A stretch of 64,000 nucleotides of DNA from NCBI GenBank assembly GCA_032718475.1, contig JAUCBJ010004893.1, forward strand, positions 1-64,000, written 5' to 3'. The position numbers were made by a program, and so were the translations under genes. The notes beneath the pieces are model-generated. The model did not search any database, had not been told where the DNA came from, and was given only the letters and a program-made list of their open reading frames with translations. Origin of the DNA: Nemertoderma westbladi (lineage: Eukaryota > Xenacoelomorpha > Nemertodermatida > Nemertodermatidae). Below, one piece after another: positions 52,192-63,999 of the stretch (its first letter is position 1; each line of letters opens with the position of its first letter).

Positions 52192-53206
52192 GTTTTTAAC
52201 TTTATAAGTTATATTTTTCCTTTTCGCCTTTGGTTTCTTCTTAAGTTTCGCCGTTGTCTTTTTCTTTGCTTTCCCTTTCTTTGGTTTTTTAATTTCTGCG
52301 TCCTTAGGGATAGTGTTAGACTTATTATCGTATAATGGCGGCCAATGTTGTGATGACCTTTGCAAAAATTGTGGTCCATGTTGCCAAAATTTCTTGTTCT
52401 CCGGTTTACAGAACTCCTCGGGCATCATTCCTCGTGACGAAATATCAGCTGGATTTTGTGGTCCGGGACAATGTCGCCAATCTTCTTTTATTGAACGGTC
52501 TAAAATTTCCGCATGATGCTACAAATGTCTTAAATTCAAGTGTGTCGTTGTTTATATAAAACAAAACTAATGTCGCGTCAGTCCAATAAAATATCTGTAA
52601 ACTTGATTGTAGTTCAGTCTGTATAAGGTTTACAATGGTAGTTGACAAGGTTGCTGCTTGTAGCTCAGCGCGTGGTGTCGTCATATACTTAGTAGGCATG
52701 CTCTTAGCCTTAGAAGTAATGAGCGATACATCAAACTCGTCTGAGTCTACTTGTCTACGCAGATACGCTGTCACTCCAAAGCCGTTGTCACTGGCGTCAG
52801 AGAAACAATGTAATTCTAAGTTGTCAGGAAATGTCGATTGTGATGGAAAATACACTCGGGGTATGGAATAATCTTCTAGTGAAGACAATTGCGCCTCCCA
52901 AGTTTTCCATAAGTCTACTTGTTCAGATGAGATCGGTTCGTCCCATGTCAGTCTATCTTTCCAGATACTGCCCATATATATTCTGGCTTGCAGTATTATT
53001 GGGCTGATGAATCCTAATGGATCGAACAGTCGACTCAACTTCGATAAGCAGGATCTCTTGGTCAGAGAATCTCCTTGATCGTCCAATTTCACTTTCACTT
53101 TAAAGTTGTCTGTGTTGGGGTCCCAAAATAATCCCAACACCTTGGTCGTCGGTAGTGGTTCAAATTCTAGATCTATGTCACCGACCCCACGCTCAGTCGT
53201 TTCGAA

Positions 53207-56163
53207 CACCCTAACACTCGGGTCCCCAATGCGACAAGGTGAGCTGACTGCCTTGGCAGATAAGCTTTCTCTTAGCGCAGTGGGTGTTCAAGAGCACCGA
53301 ATGCAGACTGGACAGACTGATGAGGTTCTGATTAAGGACATGGGGGGCGGTTGGCGACTCGCCCTCGCGTCAGCAGATGATAGTGGCAATGGTGGAATTG
53401 GTCTATTGATGAATCCAACTGCACATGCAGCATTGGACAAAATAGACCAAATCTCTAACCGCATCATCCGTTGCCACTTCTCATGTTCTGGAAGACTGGC
53501 TAAGAAGTTTCCTAAGGTGGTTCTGATTGTGTGCTACTCTCCAACTAGTGTTGCCCCTGTAGAGGAGGTGGAAAATTTCTACCACAATCTACAAGCAGCA
53601 ACTGATGGAGTGGATCAGCATGCATTCTTAACATTCCTGGGAGACTTTAATGCAAGTCTGCATCAATCACCTACATCGCCCTGGGTCTATAGCAATAGTG
53701 TTAACCGAAATTCTGTCCATCTTCAGGATTTTATCTCTGGAAATGGATTGTTTTCGGCTGGAACCCAGTTCAAGAAGCGAACTGGAAAGCTATGGACTCA
53801 TAGTGGACCCAGTGGTCACAAGTCCCAGATAGACCATATTCTGTTTCGTAGGAAATACAGGAGCTCTATACAAGACTGTAATGCATTTACACTTCGACCC
53901 TTCTCCAGTGATCACCGCCTTATTGTGGCCAAGGTAAGACTTAGTCTGCGTGCTAGCAGAACAACGAAATCTGCCTTGCCACGGCATGACTGGTCCTCTC
54001 TGTTGCAACAGCCAAGTGTGAGATCCAGCTTCACACTACAGCTGAGCAACAGGTATGAGGCTCTTGCCTCTGAGGCGGCAGATCACTGTGAGGGCTATAC
54101 TGCCTTTACAGAAGCAGTTAAGTTAGCAGCTGCAGAAACAGTTCCTGTATACCCTCGAAACAGGAAAAGGGCCCCCTGGACTGACAACAAAATTCAGAAG
54201 TGCCGAAATGACCTTCATAAGGCGCAGAAAGAGTCCCGACTCAAACAGACTACAGCGGCCAAGAATGCAGTTAAAGCTGCATCTAGGTCCCTGAACAGGC
54301 AGTACTCTGTTAATCTACAGGAGCTAATAAACCAACAGGTTGATGCCATTAATGATGCTGACGACAGCAGGCAATCATCCCAGGCATGGAAATCGATCAA
54401 TCTGCTTACTGGGCGGAAAAGCCAACCAACCACCAAGGTTAAGGCTGAATCACCAGCCGATCGCCTCAATGGTTGGAAAGCCCACTTTGAAAAGCTCCTC
54501 AATAATGACAGGGTATTGCCTGATAACTTTATAGAAGTAAAAGTGTCTGAGTCTGTACTCCCAGATATTCCCATTGGCGATATCTCCTTTGCAGAAGTGA
54601 AGGCTGCTGCAAAGAGCATTAAGACCAATCGTGCCAGTGGAGTAGATGGTGTTCCCCCTGAGGTCTTTAAAATACCTGAGTGTTTAAAGCTCATCTATCC
54701 CATCATAGTAGACATGTACCGAACAACAAGAGTCCCACAAGAAATGAAAACAAATAAGTTGGTGCCAGTTCCCAAGAAGGGCAACCTAACACTCTATGGT
54801 TCTTTTCGGGGAATCTCATTGATCTCGATTGCTGCAAAACTATACAATAGAATTCTATTAAATCGCATCAGGGATCCCATTGAGAGACTGCTACGTGGAA
54901 ATCAGAATGGGTTCCGTAAAGGTCGTGGGACCATGGAGCCCATTTTGGCACTTAGAAGGATAATTGAAGAGTTATCAAAAAAGAAAGACAGGCATCTGGC
55001 TGTTATCTTTGTTGACTTCTTCAAGGCCTTTGATTCAGTCTCTCGCTCACGTATGTTCAGCATACTTTCATTATATGGGATTCCTGATGAAATTATTGCA
55101 GCAATCAGATCAGTATATGATGGTTCGACAACATTTGTGTCTACTGTTGACGGTGACACAGAACCATTTGAAGTGTTATGGGGCGTCCTCCAAGGAGACA
55201 CACTTGCACCATTCTTGTTCATTATTGTGGTTGACTATGTTCTACGCATGTCCTTAGATCATTATAATGATGATGGGGTGATGATAACTCCACCTACTGG
55301 CTCCAGAAGTCGAGGAAATCCTGCCAAGTACCTAACTGATCTAGACTTTGCTGATGACTTAGGAGTACTCTCAGAATCATTAGAGGGAGCCCAACGGCTC
55401 CTCAGCTCATTAGAACATGCTGCTTCTAGTGTTGGTCTTTTTATTAACTCCAGAAAGACCAAAATTCTGACAGTTAACTTAGAAAGTCCTCAGCAAGTCT
55501 GTGATCGGATGAGCATAAGCTCAAAGGATGGTATGCTTGAGCATGTGGACGACTTCTGTTACCTGGGATCATGGATCCGGAAGTCAGGTGAGGACCTTCG
55601 AATACGTAAGGGAAAGGCATGGGCAGCCTTGAATAGGCTTTCCAGGATTTGGAAGTCACCGAGAATTAATCGGAAACTTAAGGTCCGATTATTTAGAGCA
55701 GCAGTAGTTCCAGTACTCCTCTACGGGAGTCCATGCTGGGCTCTAACTGCTGATGACACCAAATCTCTGGATGGCACATTCACAAGAATGCTACGCCGGG
55801 TTCATTGTGTCAAGTACAATGCACACATCTCCAACCAGACACTATATAACATTTGAGGTGTCTCATTGGTTCCCCCAAGCTTGACACTAGAACAAAATCG
55901 CCTCCGCTTTGCAGGACATTGCTTTCGCCGTGAGGACCAGCCAGTGCATAATCTTGTACTTTGGCAGCCTCATGGAGTGAATAAGCATGGTGGACAGCCC
56001 ATGACTTTCTTGAGACGCATCTTAAAGGACACTGGCCTTAAAGATGCGGATGATCTAGCAAATGTCATGGGTGATAGGGAGTTCTGGCGGTGCAATTTTG
56101 TTGACAAGCCGGCACAGCATTCTTAAAAATGCAGCTGCAATGCAGCATGCCGATCCTAGTAGC
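53207..56163 (+). mobile_element. LINE copy 2, nearly full ORF, TAG-repeat tail
   Basis: Begins at the break in A2 pol and ends TAGTAG at about 56157-56163. It lacks only the first residues of the endonuclease. The sequence past its tail is not BEL, so a simple insertion into A2 with target duplication is not seen. Confidence 0.9.
53220..56126 (+). pseudogene. LINE copy 2 endonuclease-reverse transcriptase, one stop
   Basis: A single register from the left edge to 56126 with one TGA at 55854-55856, where copy 1 has Gly (GGA). Endonuclease: VGVQEHRMQ, FLGDFNAS (about 53635), SQIDHILFR and SDHRLIVAKV (about 53910). RT: NRASGVDGVPPEVFK, NGFRKGRG, VDFFKAFDS, GVLQGDTLAPFLF, LDFADDLG. C-terminal YLGSWIRKS and RLRFAGHC region. 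Annotating the start upstream, at 53106, would include translated antisense BEL sequence. It is close to intact and could recently have been active, including as the source for copies 1 and 4. Confidence 0.88.
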
Positions 56164-57786
56164 TCAGCCATTGTGACAGGATCTTAGAGTTGACAGTCGC
56201 ATCCTGACTGATTTGTGAATTGTACGCATTGATTAGTCGCTGGTCTGCTGGATTGGTATCTTTGGCCGAAGGCCGTCGGGAAAAATAACAGAGTTTGAAG
56301 TGTATAGCAATCAACATAGATGTTAATGATCACAGAAATTAACTATAGCACAGTCAGCAAGCAATCAAAGTTAATATATAACAGGCACAATGGTTATAAC
56401 GACGGTCAAAACTATTTCGGCTCCACAACTGCACACAGCAATCAACTGACCGGTATACCAGTAACAAGAGTAAATATATGATTGATACACATACATATTG
56501 GTTTCACCTCTACTCTACTTTGGCCTTTGCTACCCAATGGATGCTTTCCTATCTTTCCCCACATGCTCCCCTGCCCGCTATTGGCTTATATACTAATTGT
56601 CACTTTGGCACTCCCTGTAAGTGTTACCCCCTGCTGCTAGCCTCGACTAGCTGTGTTCTCCCTGTGAGGTGGTTTGACCTCTCACCTCACTCTGTGGCTT
56701 TAGGGCCTGTGTCGTCCCCCCCCCCCGAGTTGGTTATGGGGCGAGATTATTATTGGTAATCTCGTATTGCCAACTATATTGGTAAAATGCCACTGGTCCC
56801 ATTTTCGGGTGGATAATGTAAGGGAATTGAATCTGCTTACACCCATGCTTTCTTCCCGGTGAGAAAATAGCATCAACCTTAGGTGCGCTTCAATTCCGCT
56901 GGAACCCAATCTAATATTGGGTGTGGGGTGGAATTCTTTTCTCGGGGTCGGCTTTCCAGACCGCCCCCCTGGGTGCGTTATTACTACCCATCCTTGGTGC
57001 ACTTGCGAGCTATGTTGCACCAAGGTATCTGGTGTTTCTGTTTGAGACTATTGTGCTCACTCTCCACACAATTTTCTTTAACCTTACTCAAATCTTCCTC
57101 ACGGACCTTGCTGTCCCTTACTCTCTCTCTCCGGTCCCTTGGGACTCTTCCTCTCTCACTGCTCGCTCCCCACACTTGAATTGCACTCCTTTCACTTCCT
57201 CACATGCCAACGCCTCCTCTCCATACTTCCCCCATTTCCCTTGTACTCAACCGATATTTTCGCCACTCACCCCTGACGAGCCTCACCCTGCCCTTTGTGC
57301 CGACGCACTCAAGAAGTGTGATCCGTCTAGTGTCTCGTCCTCCTGTCATAGTCAATTGGTCCCCAGTCCCAGTAGCTAATTGGAAAAGGTTGTATATATG
57401 ACTATAGTACTTACATTGGTTATATATTTATATTGATTAATTGATTATCTACATACGTACATACCAATTGCACTTGATTATTTGCACTTTGGAGTTCGTA
57501 TTTTACTCTACATGTGGTGCCTTCCAGGCACACCCACATCTTTGTCCCTGAGTTCTAGTTCGCTCCTACCATCTTTGGGAACCATCTGAGTTCTTTGCCC
57601 CTGACATCGACTTGTCTGGGCCGCTTCCTTCCCTCTGGCTTGTCCTCCCTGAGACTCCTCATTCTTGCCATTACCGTCTTACTAAGCCCCGTCTTTGGGT
57701 TCTTTGGGTGCAGGTGTTATCAACTCCCGGTGATTCTTTGCAGGTGGTCCCTCCGAGTGTCCCTCCTGCTTCCCACTGGTAGCATC
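56164..57786. other. non-coding region beside BEL-C, possible LTR
   Basis: No supported gene. The part from about 56480 is CT-rich on the + strand and has a C homopolymer (about 56716-56726). As the sequence 3' of ORF3 of the - strand element C, it may hold that element's 3' LTR, but its partner would lie outside the window. An imperfect inverted repeat GTGGTGCC...GGCACACC lies at 57512-57531. Confidence 0.4.
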
Positions 57787-59446
57787 CTACAGGATCATTT
57801 TCATCGCCCGCGGCACGTGCTCCACCAGAAAGTCCCTGAACTCGACCCTGTTTTCTGGCGACCGCCTATCCAAGTATCTCTGAGTGTTGATGACTCCTCC
57901 ATACGATGCCGGTGTCGCTACCTCCTGATATGTGAATGGCAGTCTCCTCTTGATAATCTCCTAGTTGGCTCCTGGATTGATATTAAAGAAGCCCCACCGG
58001 AACTCCTGGGCCTTCATCCTCTGCCATGTCATGACACCAACGTCGGCCCACTCCTCGAAGATCTTGAACTTCTCTTCGTCGTCCATCCAGTCGCACTGGC
58101 GCCCATAGTGCCCCCGAAAGTTGCACTTTGAGCATCGGTTGTGCAGTCTCGGACATGCACCCATCCTATGGCTCGACTTGTGGCAGTAGAGACAGGTCGT
58201 CCCCTTCTGGAATCGATACAAACAGCTCTTTTCCTGGTGGGTTAGTCTCCTACAGTAGTCACAGCCATGTATCGACGCGTCCCGCCTTTCCAGGTCTCCC
58301 GGGTCTATGGAGCTGCTGATAGGCAAACATCTGGACACTGTGGTCCCTACCCATATCGACGTCTTCCTCCACCCTCGGCATCGTCTCTCCAAACACTACC
58401 CATGGTTCCGTTCCCGTTTGCTCGCCCAACCTGATCGTACTTGCCGCGAAATCCATCACCGGCTCCTCATGCTCCCAGGCCCGCTTGCCGGGTTTGTCCC
58501 AGAAGGCTCTCGCCCCGCTGGCTGTCACCACTCTCCCGCCCACCCAATCCATATCTGAGTGGCCGATTCTCTCAATGGATGGCATCTCTCCGAACTCGAT
58601 GTCATCCTCCTCCCTCACCAGGAGTGGACCCGAACCCGGTAACCCGGTAGATCAACTCTGCCCCTCTCTGCCTTTGTTTCCACCCATAACTTTCCACCCT
58701 TCCTGCTCCCTCAGTCTCTTCCTTGCAAAATCGCCCTCAGAGCCCCCTGGTATGGGCATTACTTGCAATCCCGATGTCGACTGTTTCGGTGATCCTTCCA
58801 TCCATCCTAGATCGTCCTCCAGAAACTCGCCTGAGGTCTCCGATCCCCACCTCAGCTCGTCCAGGTTCTGGGCTTCGAACTCGTATTCCTCTACACTTAT
58901 ATCCACTTCTCTCTCATCTGCCTCCCTCCTTTCTCTCCTCGCGACCTCCTCCAGTCTCCTCTCCTCCTTTCTCCTCTCCTCGACTCTGTCCGCTTCCAAC
59001 TTCTTCCACCTCTTGTACGGTGTGTCCACCTCTCTGTCCACTAGGTGTCGGCTATCATAGTACACCGACTTGCCCTTCATCCCCGGGTGGTTTACCGGAC
59101 CTTCGAAGGCCACCTTAAAGGCTCTCCTGTGATTTAGAGGTGCTCCTGATAGCTGAAACACCGTCGGCTCTCTTCTGATAACCACGGCCATGAATAGGTT
59201 TATTAAACCCATCATTATCCAATCCTCCTGTAAGATATATCTCTTCTGATATATCTTTATCACTCCCCTTCGGAACTGATATACCTCTTGCTTCCCTGGC
59301 CTCGCTCCCCATTTCAGCAAGTTTGCGAGTTCCACTCCATACTCCTCTCGGAACTTGCCCCAGTCCATCGGCTTGTGGCAGACGAGCCCCATGAGCTGGC
59401 CCATCACCACTGCTCCACAATGTCCTGTGTTCTCTACCACCCCCAA
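57787..59446 (-). pseudogene. ORF3 of BEL-C: zinc-knuckle protein, broken
   Basis: From 59446: a segment with REEYG...RREP whose spacing matches the ETYG...KRHP segment of A2 ORF3, then a long charged Glu/Arg coiled coil. After an in-frame TGA (58654-58652) and a frame change near 58390 come the knuckles CDYCRRLTHQEKSC, CLYCHKSSHRMGAC and CSKCNFRGHYGRQC. An acidic FEEW region follows and a WGFFNINP block that parallels GFWAVNP. Then a TAG (57963-57961) and a further 57 codons to 57787. The N-terminal half of the A2 protein has no counterpart here. Identity with A is low; homology rests on the order of landmarks and position. Confidence 0.7.
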
Positions 59447-59798
59447 AGTGCCAATTTTCTTTAGTTTTATTTTAATTTATCTCTGTTCCCCCCTGCCTGT
59501 GCTATTATCGTATCTACCTTCCTAGTTCCTCACATGGAGCCCTCAGTGCCCACAGGTTCTACAATACTGTGTACTACTACTACTACTACTATGGCATGTG
59601 TACATACTCTTTACTTCCTTACGTGGCACCCTCAGTGCCCACAACTTCTAACTTCTACGGTACTATGTACTACCTACTACTACTATTACTACTTATTTTA
59701 TTATTTTGCTTGTTTTATTTTTTCCATTTTTATGTGTGGGAAGGGCGTCTCGCCCTCATTCCCACCCCCCTCAGTCCAATATATTGGACTACTAAACT
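59447..59798 (-). other. spacer between pol and ORF3 of C
   Basis: No gene. Contains two related blocks (about 59520-59600 and 59610-59700) with CCCTCAGTGCCCACA followed by CTACTACTA repeats. A strong hairpin lies at 59737-59767 (GTGGGAAGGGCG, TCT loop, CGCCC then TTCCCAC). Confidence 0.6.
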
Positions 59799-62400
59799 CT
59801 AAGGTGACCCTTCCAATAGGCAACACTTTCCTACCGCCTTCCTGTAGGTCTTCCTATCTTTGGCCCCTATCTTTCCTCCAATCCTCACTTCCACCGACCT
59901 AATTCTTCCGTCCTCGTTGGGGAACCTATCCACTACTCTGGCTAGACTCCATTGGTTATTGATAATTGTGTCGTCTGTGACGATTACCAAGTCACCCTTC
60001 TCCAACTCTCTGCTAGTATTCCTCCACTTACTCCTCCTATGTAGTGTTGGAAGTTACTCTTCTACCCATCTCGTCCAATACTCCGCACTTATTGCCTTGG
60101 CGACTTCCCAGCTTTCACGTGAATGTATGTCGTCTGGATCTACACCCCGCATGTCGATCGTCGCCGGCCTTTCCATGAGTAAATGACCTGGTGTTAGGAC
60201 GTCCAATGATTCCGGGTCGTCGTTCTCGGGATATAGCGGTCTGCTATTAATGATTCCCTCGCACTTGGCTAACACCGTTATTAATACGTCTTCCATGACC
60301 ATATGGTTGTTCATCAGTGTGGTCATCAGGCATTTGGAGATTCCCACAAGCCTCTCCACACACCCTAATATATGTGGTGCGTATGGCGTTCTCCTCTACC
60401 ACTTTATGAGATGCTTTCTCATAGCCGCTCTGACATCATCTCCTTCTAGGATGTCGAAAGCCTCGGGCAACTCGTTCTCCGCGCCCACAAAGTTGGTCCC
60501 GTTATCCGAATATAACACCTCTGCCGTCCCTCCTCTGCAGGTTACAAACCTCTTTAGGGCATTAATGAATGCCGACGCCATAGCGTCCTGTGCAAGTTCT
60601 ATTCCCACCGCTCTCGTGTTGTTGCAGACAAAGATAATGCCGTAGCGTTTCTCTGTGTGCCGCATCACCTTTATCCTAATCGGCCCGAACATGTCCATGC
60701 CGCAATGTGTAAATGGCGGGTCGTGATGCCTCACTCTGTTGGCCTGTAATGGCGCCATCTCCTGTATGGCGATGGCCCTCTCCTTCCTCATCCGTGGGCA
60801 GTTCTGGCACTGCCCCACTACCACATTTACCATCTTCCTAAGTTGGATAACCCAGAACGTCTTCCGTATCTCCGTCAGGGTATGATTGGTACCGCCGTGT
60901 AGTATCGATTTGTGGGAGTCCAATATGATCTGGTAGACAATTGGTGATTTATTGAGGATTAATATGGGTTTCGGTAGAATGACTTGGTTGTTGTTGTTTA
61001 CCACCCTGGAATTCATCACCAGAATCCCGTCATCGTTCAATTGTGGAGAGAGCGGGTTGAGTTCGCTGTCTCGACGAAGGCGCTGTTGCTTGCTGACTCT
61101 GTCCACTTCGTCAGCGTACCCCTTTCTTTGCTCGTATCGTATCACGGCTTTAGCCGCTCCTTCCAGATCGATAGTAGGTCTCCTTTTGGTATCCTTGCCA
61201 ACTCCCCTGAGGAAATCCCCATAGGCCCTCAAATAGGCTACCAACTTTTTAGTCTTGCTCCAGCTGGTGCTGTAACTGAGCAGCCTATCTGTTGGATTAT
61301 TACATGGTTCTCTTGGCCTCGGTGGCACCTCCTTAATCTCCAACTGGCTGTATATCTCTTCCCCTTCCGAATCCTCTTCCTCCTCTTCTGCTACTACTCC
61401 CTCCGTGCCTGGGTCCACCATCCTCATTGGTGGCCAGCTCGATCTTTCGTTAAGAAAGCATGGCCCATGTTGCTAAAACTCTTGCTTCCTCAAGAAAATG
61501 CGGCGTACAACGCCCCTCAATAACAGATCTGCTGGATTGTCGTCAGTTGGGCAGTAGTGCCACATTTCAAGATCGGTCATTGCCAATATCTCGTCTACCC
61601 TGTTCATGACGAATATAGGGTATGTTGTTTTCTCGTTGTGTAGCCACCCTAACACTACCATGGAGTCCATCCAGTAGTGTGTCTCCACTATGTTGGGTAT
61701 GGTGTCCATCAAGTAAGCTGTCGCCCTTACTTCTAACCTCGCAGCTGACAGCTCGAGTTTCAGCACTGATGCTGAATCTGGTGGCGTCGACTTCACTTTA
61801 TTAAACGCAAGCCTGGGCTTATGAGCCCCCTTTCGCTGTACCAAATAGAGTCCATAAATTCCTTGGAGCTGGACTGGAACTTAGAAAGGTTGAACCCGGA
61901 TCCTTTTAGGATGTCGCAAACCTCGCGCCCTATCTCTAGTATTTCTTCAACCGTGTTTCCAGATCCCATCCCATCATCTACATAGAATCCGCGTCAAATC
62001 ATGTCGATCGCCTTCCCACTATACTCTGCCTCCTTGCCCTCCACCGTATCTCTTATAGCCGTAGTCATTATGAATAAGGACGACTTGGCCCACATGTTCT
62101 GCACTACCATTTTGTACATCGGTATCTCCGACAGTTCTTCGTCGCCATTGTACCATAGGAAGCGCTGACTATCGCTGTCTTCCTCCGTCACACGGACTTG
62201 GTTGAACATGCCTTCAATGTCGCATGTGAAGGCGTGCCTCCCATTTCTGAATCTCAACAGGACCTCTATCCCCAAGTTGTAAATGTTGGGCCTTCCAGCA
62301 GATAGTCGTTTAGGCGCTTGCCATTCGTTTTGGCCGATTTGTTGACCACCATCCGCAGTTTACCCTTCTTTGGGTCCAAAGCCACGTGCAGTGGCAAATA
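59799..62400 (-). pseudogene. BEL-C RT, RNase H, integrase and C-terminal domain
   Basis: RT begins just after the stop at 62401: YLPLHVALD, then FTCDIEGMFNQV (first catalytic Asp) and, past an in-frame TGA, GFYVDDG. Part of the RT thumb appears deleted before RNase H (LELSAARLE, WMDSMVVLGW, NPADLLLRG; 61844-61473). Integrase (61427-60396): HGGTNHTLTEIRK and CQNCPRM, first Asp in CGMDMFGPI, second Asp in YSDNGTNFVG. The catalytic Glu region is damaged. The C-terminal domain ends at 59799 (KGDLVIVTDD, NQWSLARV, CCLLEGSP). Confidence 0.85.
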
Positions 62401-63999
62401 TTAGGTCCTGTCCGTGTTTAACTCGTTGACCGGTAACTCCACGGCCCACCTCTTTTCAACGTAATTCCTAATCGTTTTATGGATGTACTCATCCAGCGCC
62501 TGTTTGTCCTCTACCGAGGTTCCGACCCTGGCCTCCTTCAATCCATCGAAGTCCTGCCACAGCAGCCTCTTAAGTTGCTCCTCTGCTCCTTTGTCTTCCA
62601 TCTCTCTCATTGTGCCTGCGAACATGCACCCTGATGATTCCGACATGCTGAATGGGATTTTGGTCCTGATTGGGCTGCTAAAAGTCCATCCGAACGGCGT
62701 GAGAATTGCCATCGGATCCCGCTGCTTATTCTCTCCGAATATGGTCCTTACTCTCTCGTGGGCCGTCGGACAATCCATACCGACTATGATGGATACTTTC
62801 GAGACGTCCACTTCCGGTATTGAGAAATCAATATCGTCCAGGAACCAGTATTGCTCGACCTCGATCCTGGAGGGTCTCCTGGCATTTATATTAATCGATT
62901 CTATAATCTGAATGGGGTCGATGGTCGCCCCATAATCACATCCTGGTGCTATTGCTGATATTTCGCACCTTCCCGTCCTCATCTCTAGGACCTCATCCTT
63001 GCTCGAGATAGTAGTTACTGCAATCCTACTTGGCCTCGTCTGTAACCCTATCTCGTCGGCCACCCAATTCTCCACCAGTGTGAAGGCTGCTCCGCTGTCG
63101 ACCAGCATCAATGTTGTGACTGATCGGCCGCCCTTTCCTGTTATCCTCACTGGTACTACCCCAAGTAGTTCTTTCCTCTTTCTTCTTGCTCCCGCCGTGC
63201 TTGTAGCCATAGTTTGGCCTCCAGTCTCATCGTCTCCTATCGGTGTTTCTCTACACTCTCCGAATCTGTGTCCTTCTACCACGCATCGATGACATAGTCC
63301 GTTTGTATCCGCATAGGCTTCCTGATCTTGTTTAGGCAATGCATGCCAATGCTTACAACTCATGGTCTTATGGGTTCCATCCCTATGCAATTGACACTCG
63401 TATCCTGGATTGTAGCGTTCCCTGTATAGCCCATCACGTATCGCGCGTAGATTCATATCTACTGGTTTAGTGTTTTGGTTATTTGGACTCGGCCTACTGG
63501 GTGTGTTGGGATTATATTTGTTTGTGTTGTTATTTTGTTTCTGTCCCTGCCACGGTGTGGCCCTACTCCCATCTAACTGTGGACTTGTAGTCCCCTGTGT
63601 GGCCGCATGTGGTAGCGACTGTCTCACTCTCGGGAATGGATCTGCCGGATTGTGTTCGGGTTTTAGCCTGTTGTATTCAGCTTTCGGCGCCTTCCCCAAA
63701 CTATCCTTACTGTAGACTGGGTCTGTAATCAACTCCACTTCGTAATTGAGGAAGTTCAACATTTCCTCTAGGCCCAGTTCTGCACCTTTCTTCTCCCGGG
63801 TGGAGAAGGCAATCTTCCTCCATTTGTTCCATAGCCAGATTGGTAGTGCCTGCACTATCGTGGTGATGTTATTCGATGCGTTGAGCTCGTATGGCGCGTC
63901 CAAGGTATTTAGCACGATTAACGCCTTCTCGACTTTGTTCGCGAAAGCCTTTATACTGACAGGGTTATCCTGTAGGCCACCCGATGTTATTCCCCTCAA
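62401..63999 (-). CDS. BEL-C gag end and aspartic protease (partial, enters from the right edge)
   Basis: An open frame of at least 532 codons whose 5' end lies beyond the window. It holds the end of a DUF1759-like gag region, a Gln/Asn/Pro-rich linker, Cys/His pairs (CQLHRDGTHKTMSCKHW and CHRCVVEGHRFGEC), then the protease with VDSGAAFTLVENW as its active site and the conserved IIVGMDC block and a SSPI stretch. It ends at a TAA just before YLPLHV of RT, where other BEL elements read through, so this stop is probably a mutation of the polyprotein. Typical BEL architecture. Confidence 0.85.
   Translation of the reverse strand: MRGITSGGLQDNPVSIKAFANKVEKALIVLNTLDAPYELNASNNITTIVQALPIWLWNKWRKIAFSTREKKGAELGLEEMLNFLNYEVELITDPVYSKDSLGKAPKAEYNRLKPEHNPADPFPRVRQSLPHAATQGTTSPQLDGSRATPWQGQKQNNNTNKYNPNTPSRPSPNNQNTKPVDMNLRAIRDGLYRERYNPGYECQLHRDGTHKTMSCKHWHALPKQDQEAYADTNGLCHRCVVEGHRFGECRETPIGDDETGGQTMATSTAGARRKRKELLGVVPVRITGKGGRSVTTLMLVDSGAAFTLVENWVADEIGLQTRPSRIAVTTISSKDEVLEMRTGRCEISAIAPGCDYGATIDPIQIIESININARRPSRIEVEQYWFLDDIDFSIPEVDVSKVSIIVGMDCPTAHERVRTIFGENKQRDPMAILTPFGWTFSSPIRTKIPFSMSESSGCMFAGTMREMEDKGAEEQLKRLLWQDFDGLKEARVGTSVEDKQALDEYIHKTIRNYVEKRWAVELPVNELNTDRT

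Larger units (their letters stand above)
42680..53206 (-). mobile_element. BEL/Pao lineage A, copy 2 (A2), truncated
   Basis: From the 3' end on the - strand: LTR 42680-44725, AT-rich 3' region, ORF3 45347-49021, spacer, pol 49689-53206. The pol sequence stops in the RT/RNase H region at a junction with a LINE and does not continue on the far side, so the 5' half and 5' LTR are gone. DNA similarity to A1 is high in coding parts and lower in the LTR. Carries many disabling changes and two secondary insertions. Confidence 0.88.
49689..53206 (-). pseudogene. A2 pol: RNase H, linker, integrase and C-terminal domain, decayed
   Basis: Starts, on its strand, after RT with LEFEPLPTTKVLGLFWD. RNase H (CFSDASDNGFG) is followed by a frame change near 52500. 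A linker rich in GQPD repeats follows (52030-52170) and then integrase. Integrase is interrupted at 50551-50824 by a LINE fragment between the zinc-binding part (CIICKKV) plus first Asp (TGIDCFGP) and the rest (YSDQGTNF, VWERLIR). The C-terminal domain is in pieces to 49689. A1 shows the intact order. It could not yield active enzyme. Confidence 0.88.
57787..63999 (-). mobile_element. BEL/Pao element of a third lineage (C), decayed, runs off the right edge
   Basis: Order on the - strand: gag end, knuckles and protease (63999-62401), RT (62400-61880), RNase H (61844-61473), integrase (61427-60054), C-terminal domain (to 59799), spacer, ORF3 (59446-57787). Same layout as lineages A and B with distant protein similarity. 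Many stops and frameshifts. Confidence 0.85.

Noticed and set aside
53106-53219. Extended N-terminus of the LINE ORF starting at 53106
   Set aside because: These codons are the antisense of BEL-A2 pol; the LINE starts at about 53207.
56478-57401. Several overlapping + strand ORFs rich in Ser, Pro and Leu
   Set aside because: CT-rich low-complexity DNA gives long chance frames; no motif, no agreement between frames, and the region is probably 3' non-coding sequence or LTR of BEL-C.
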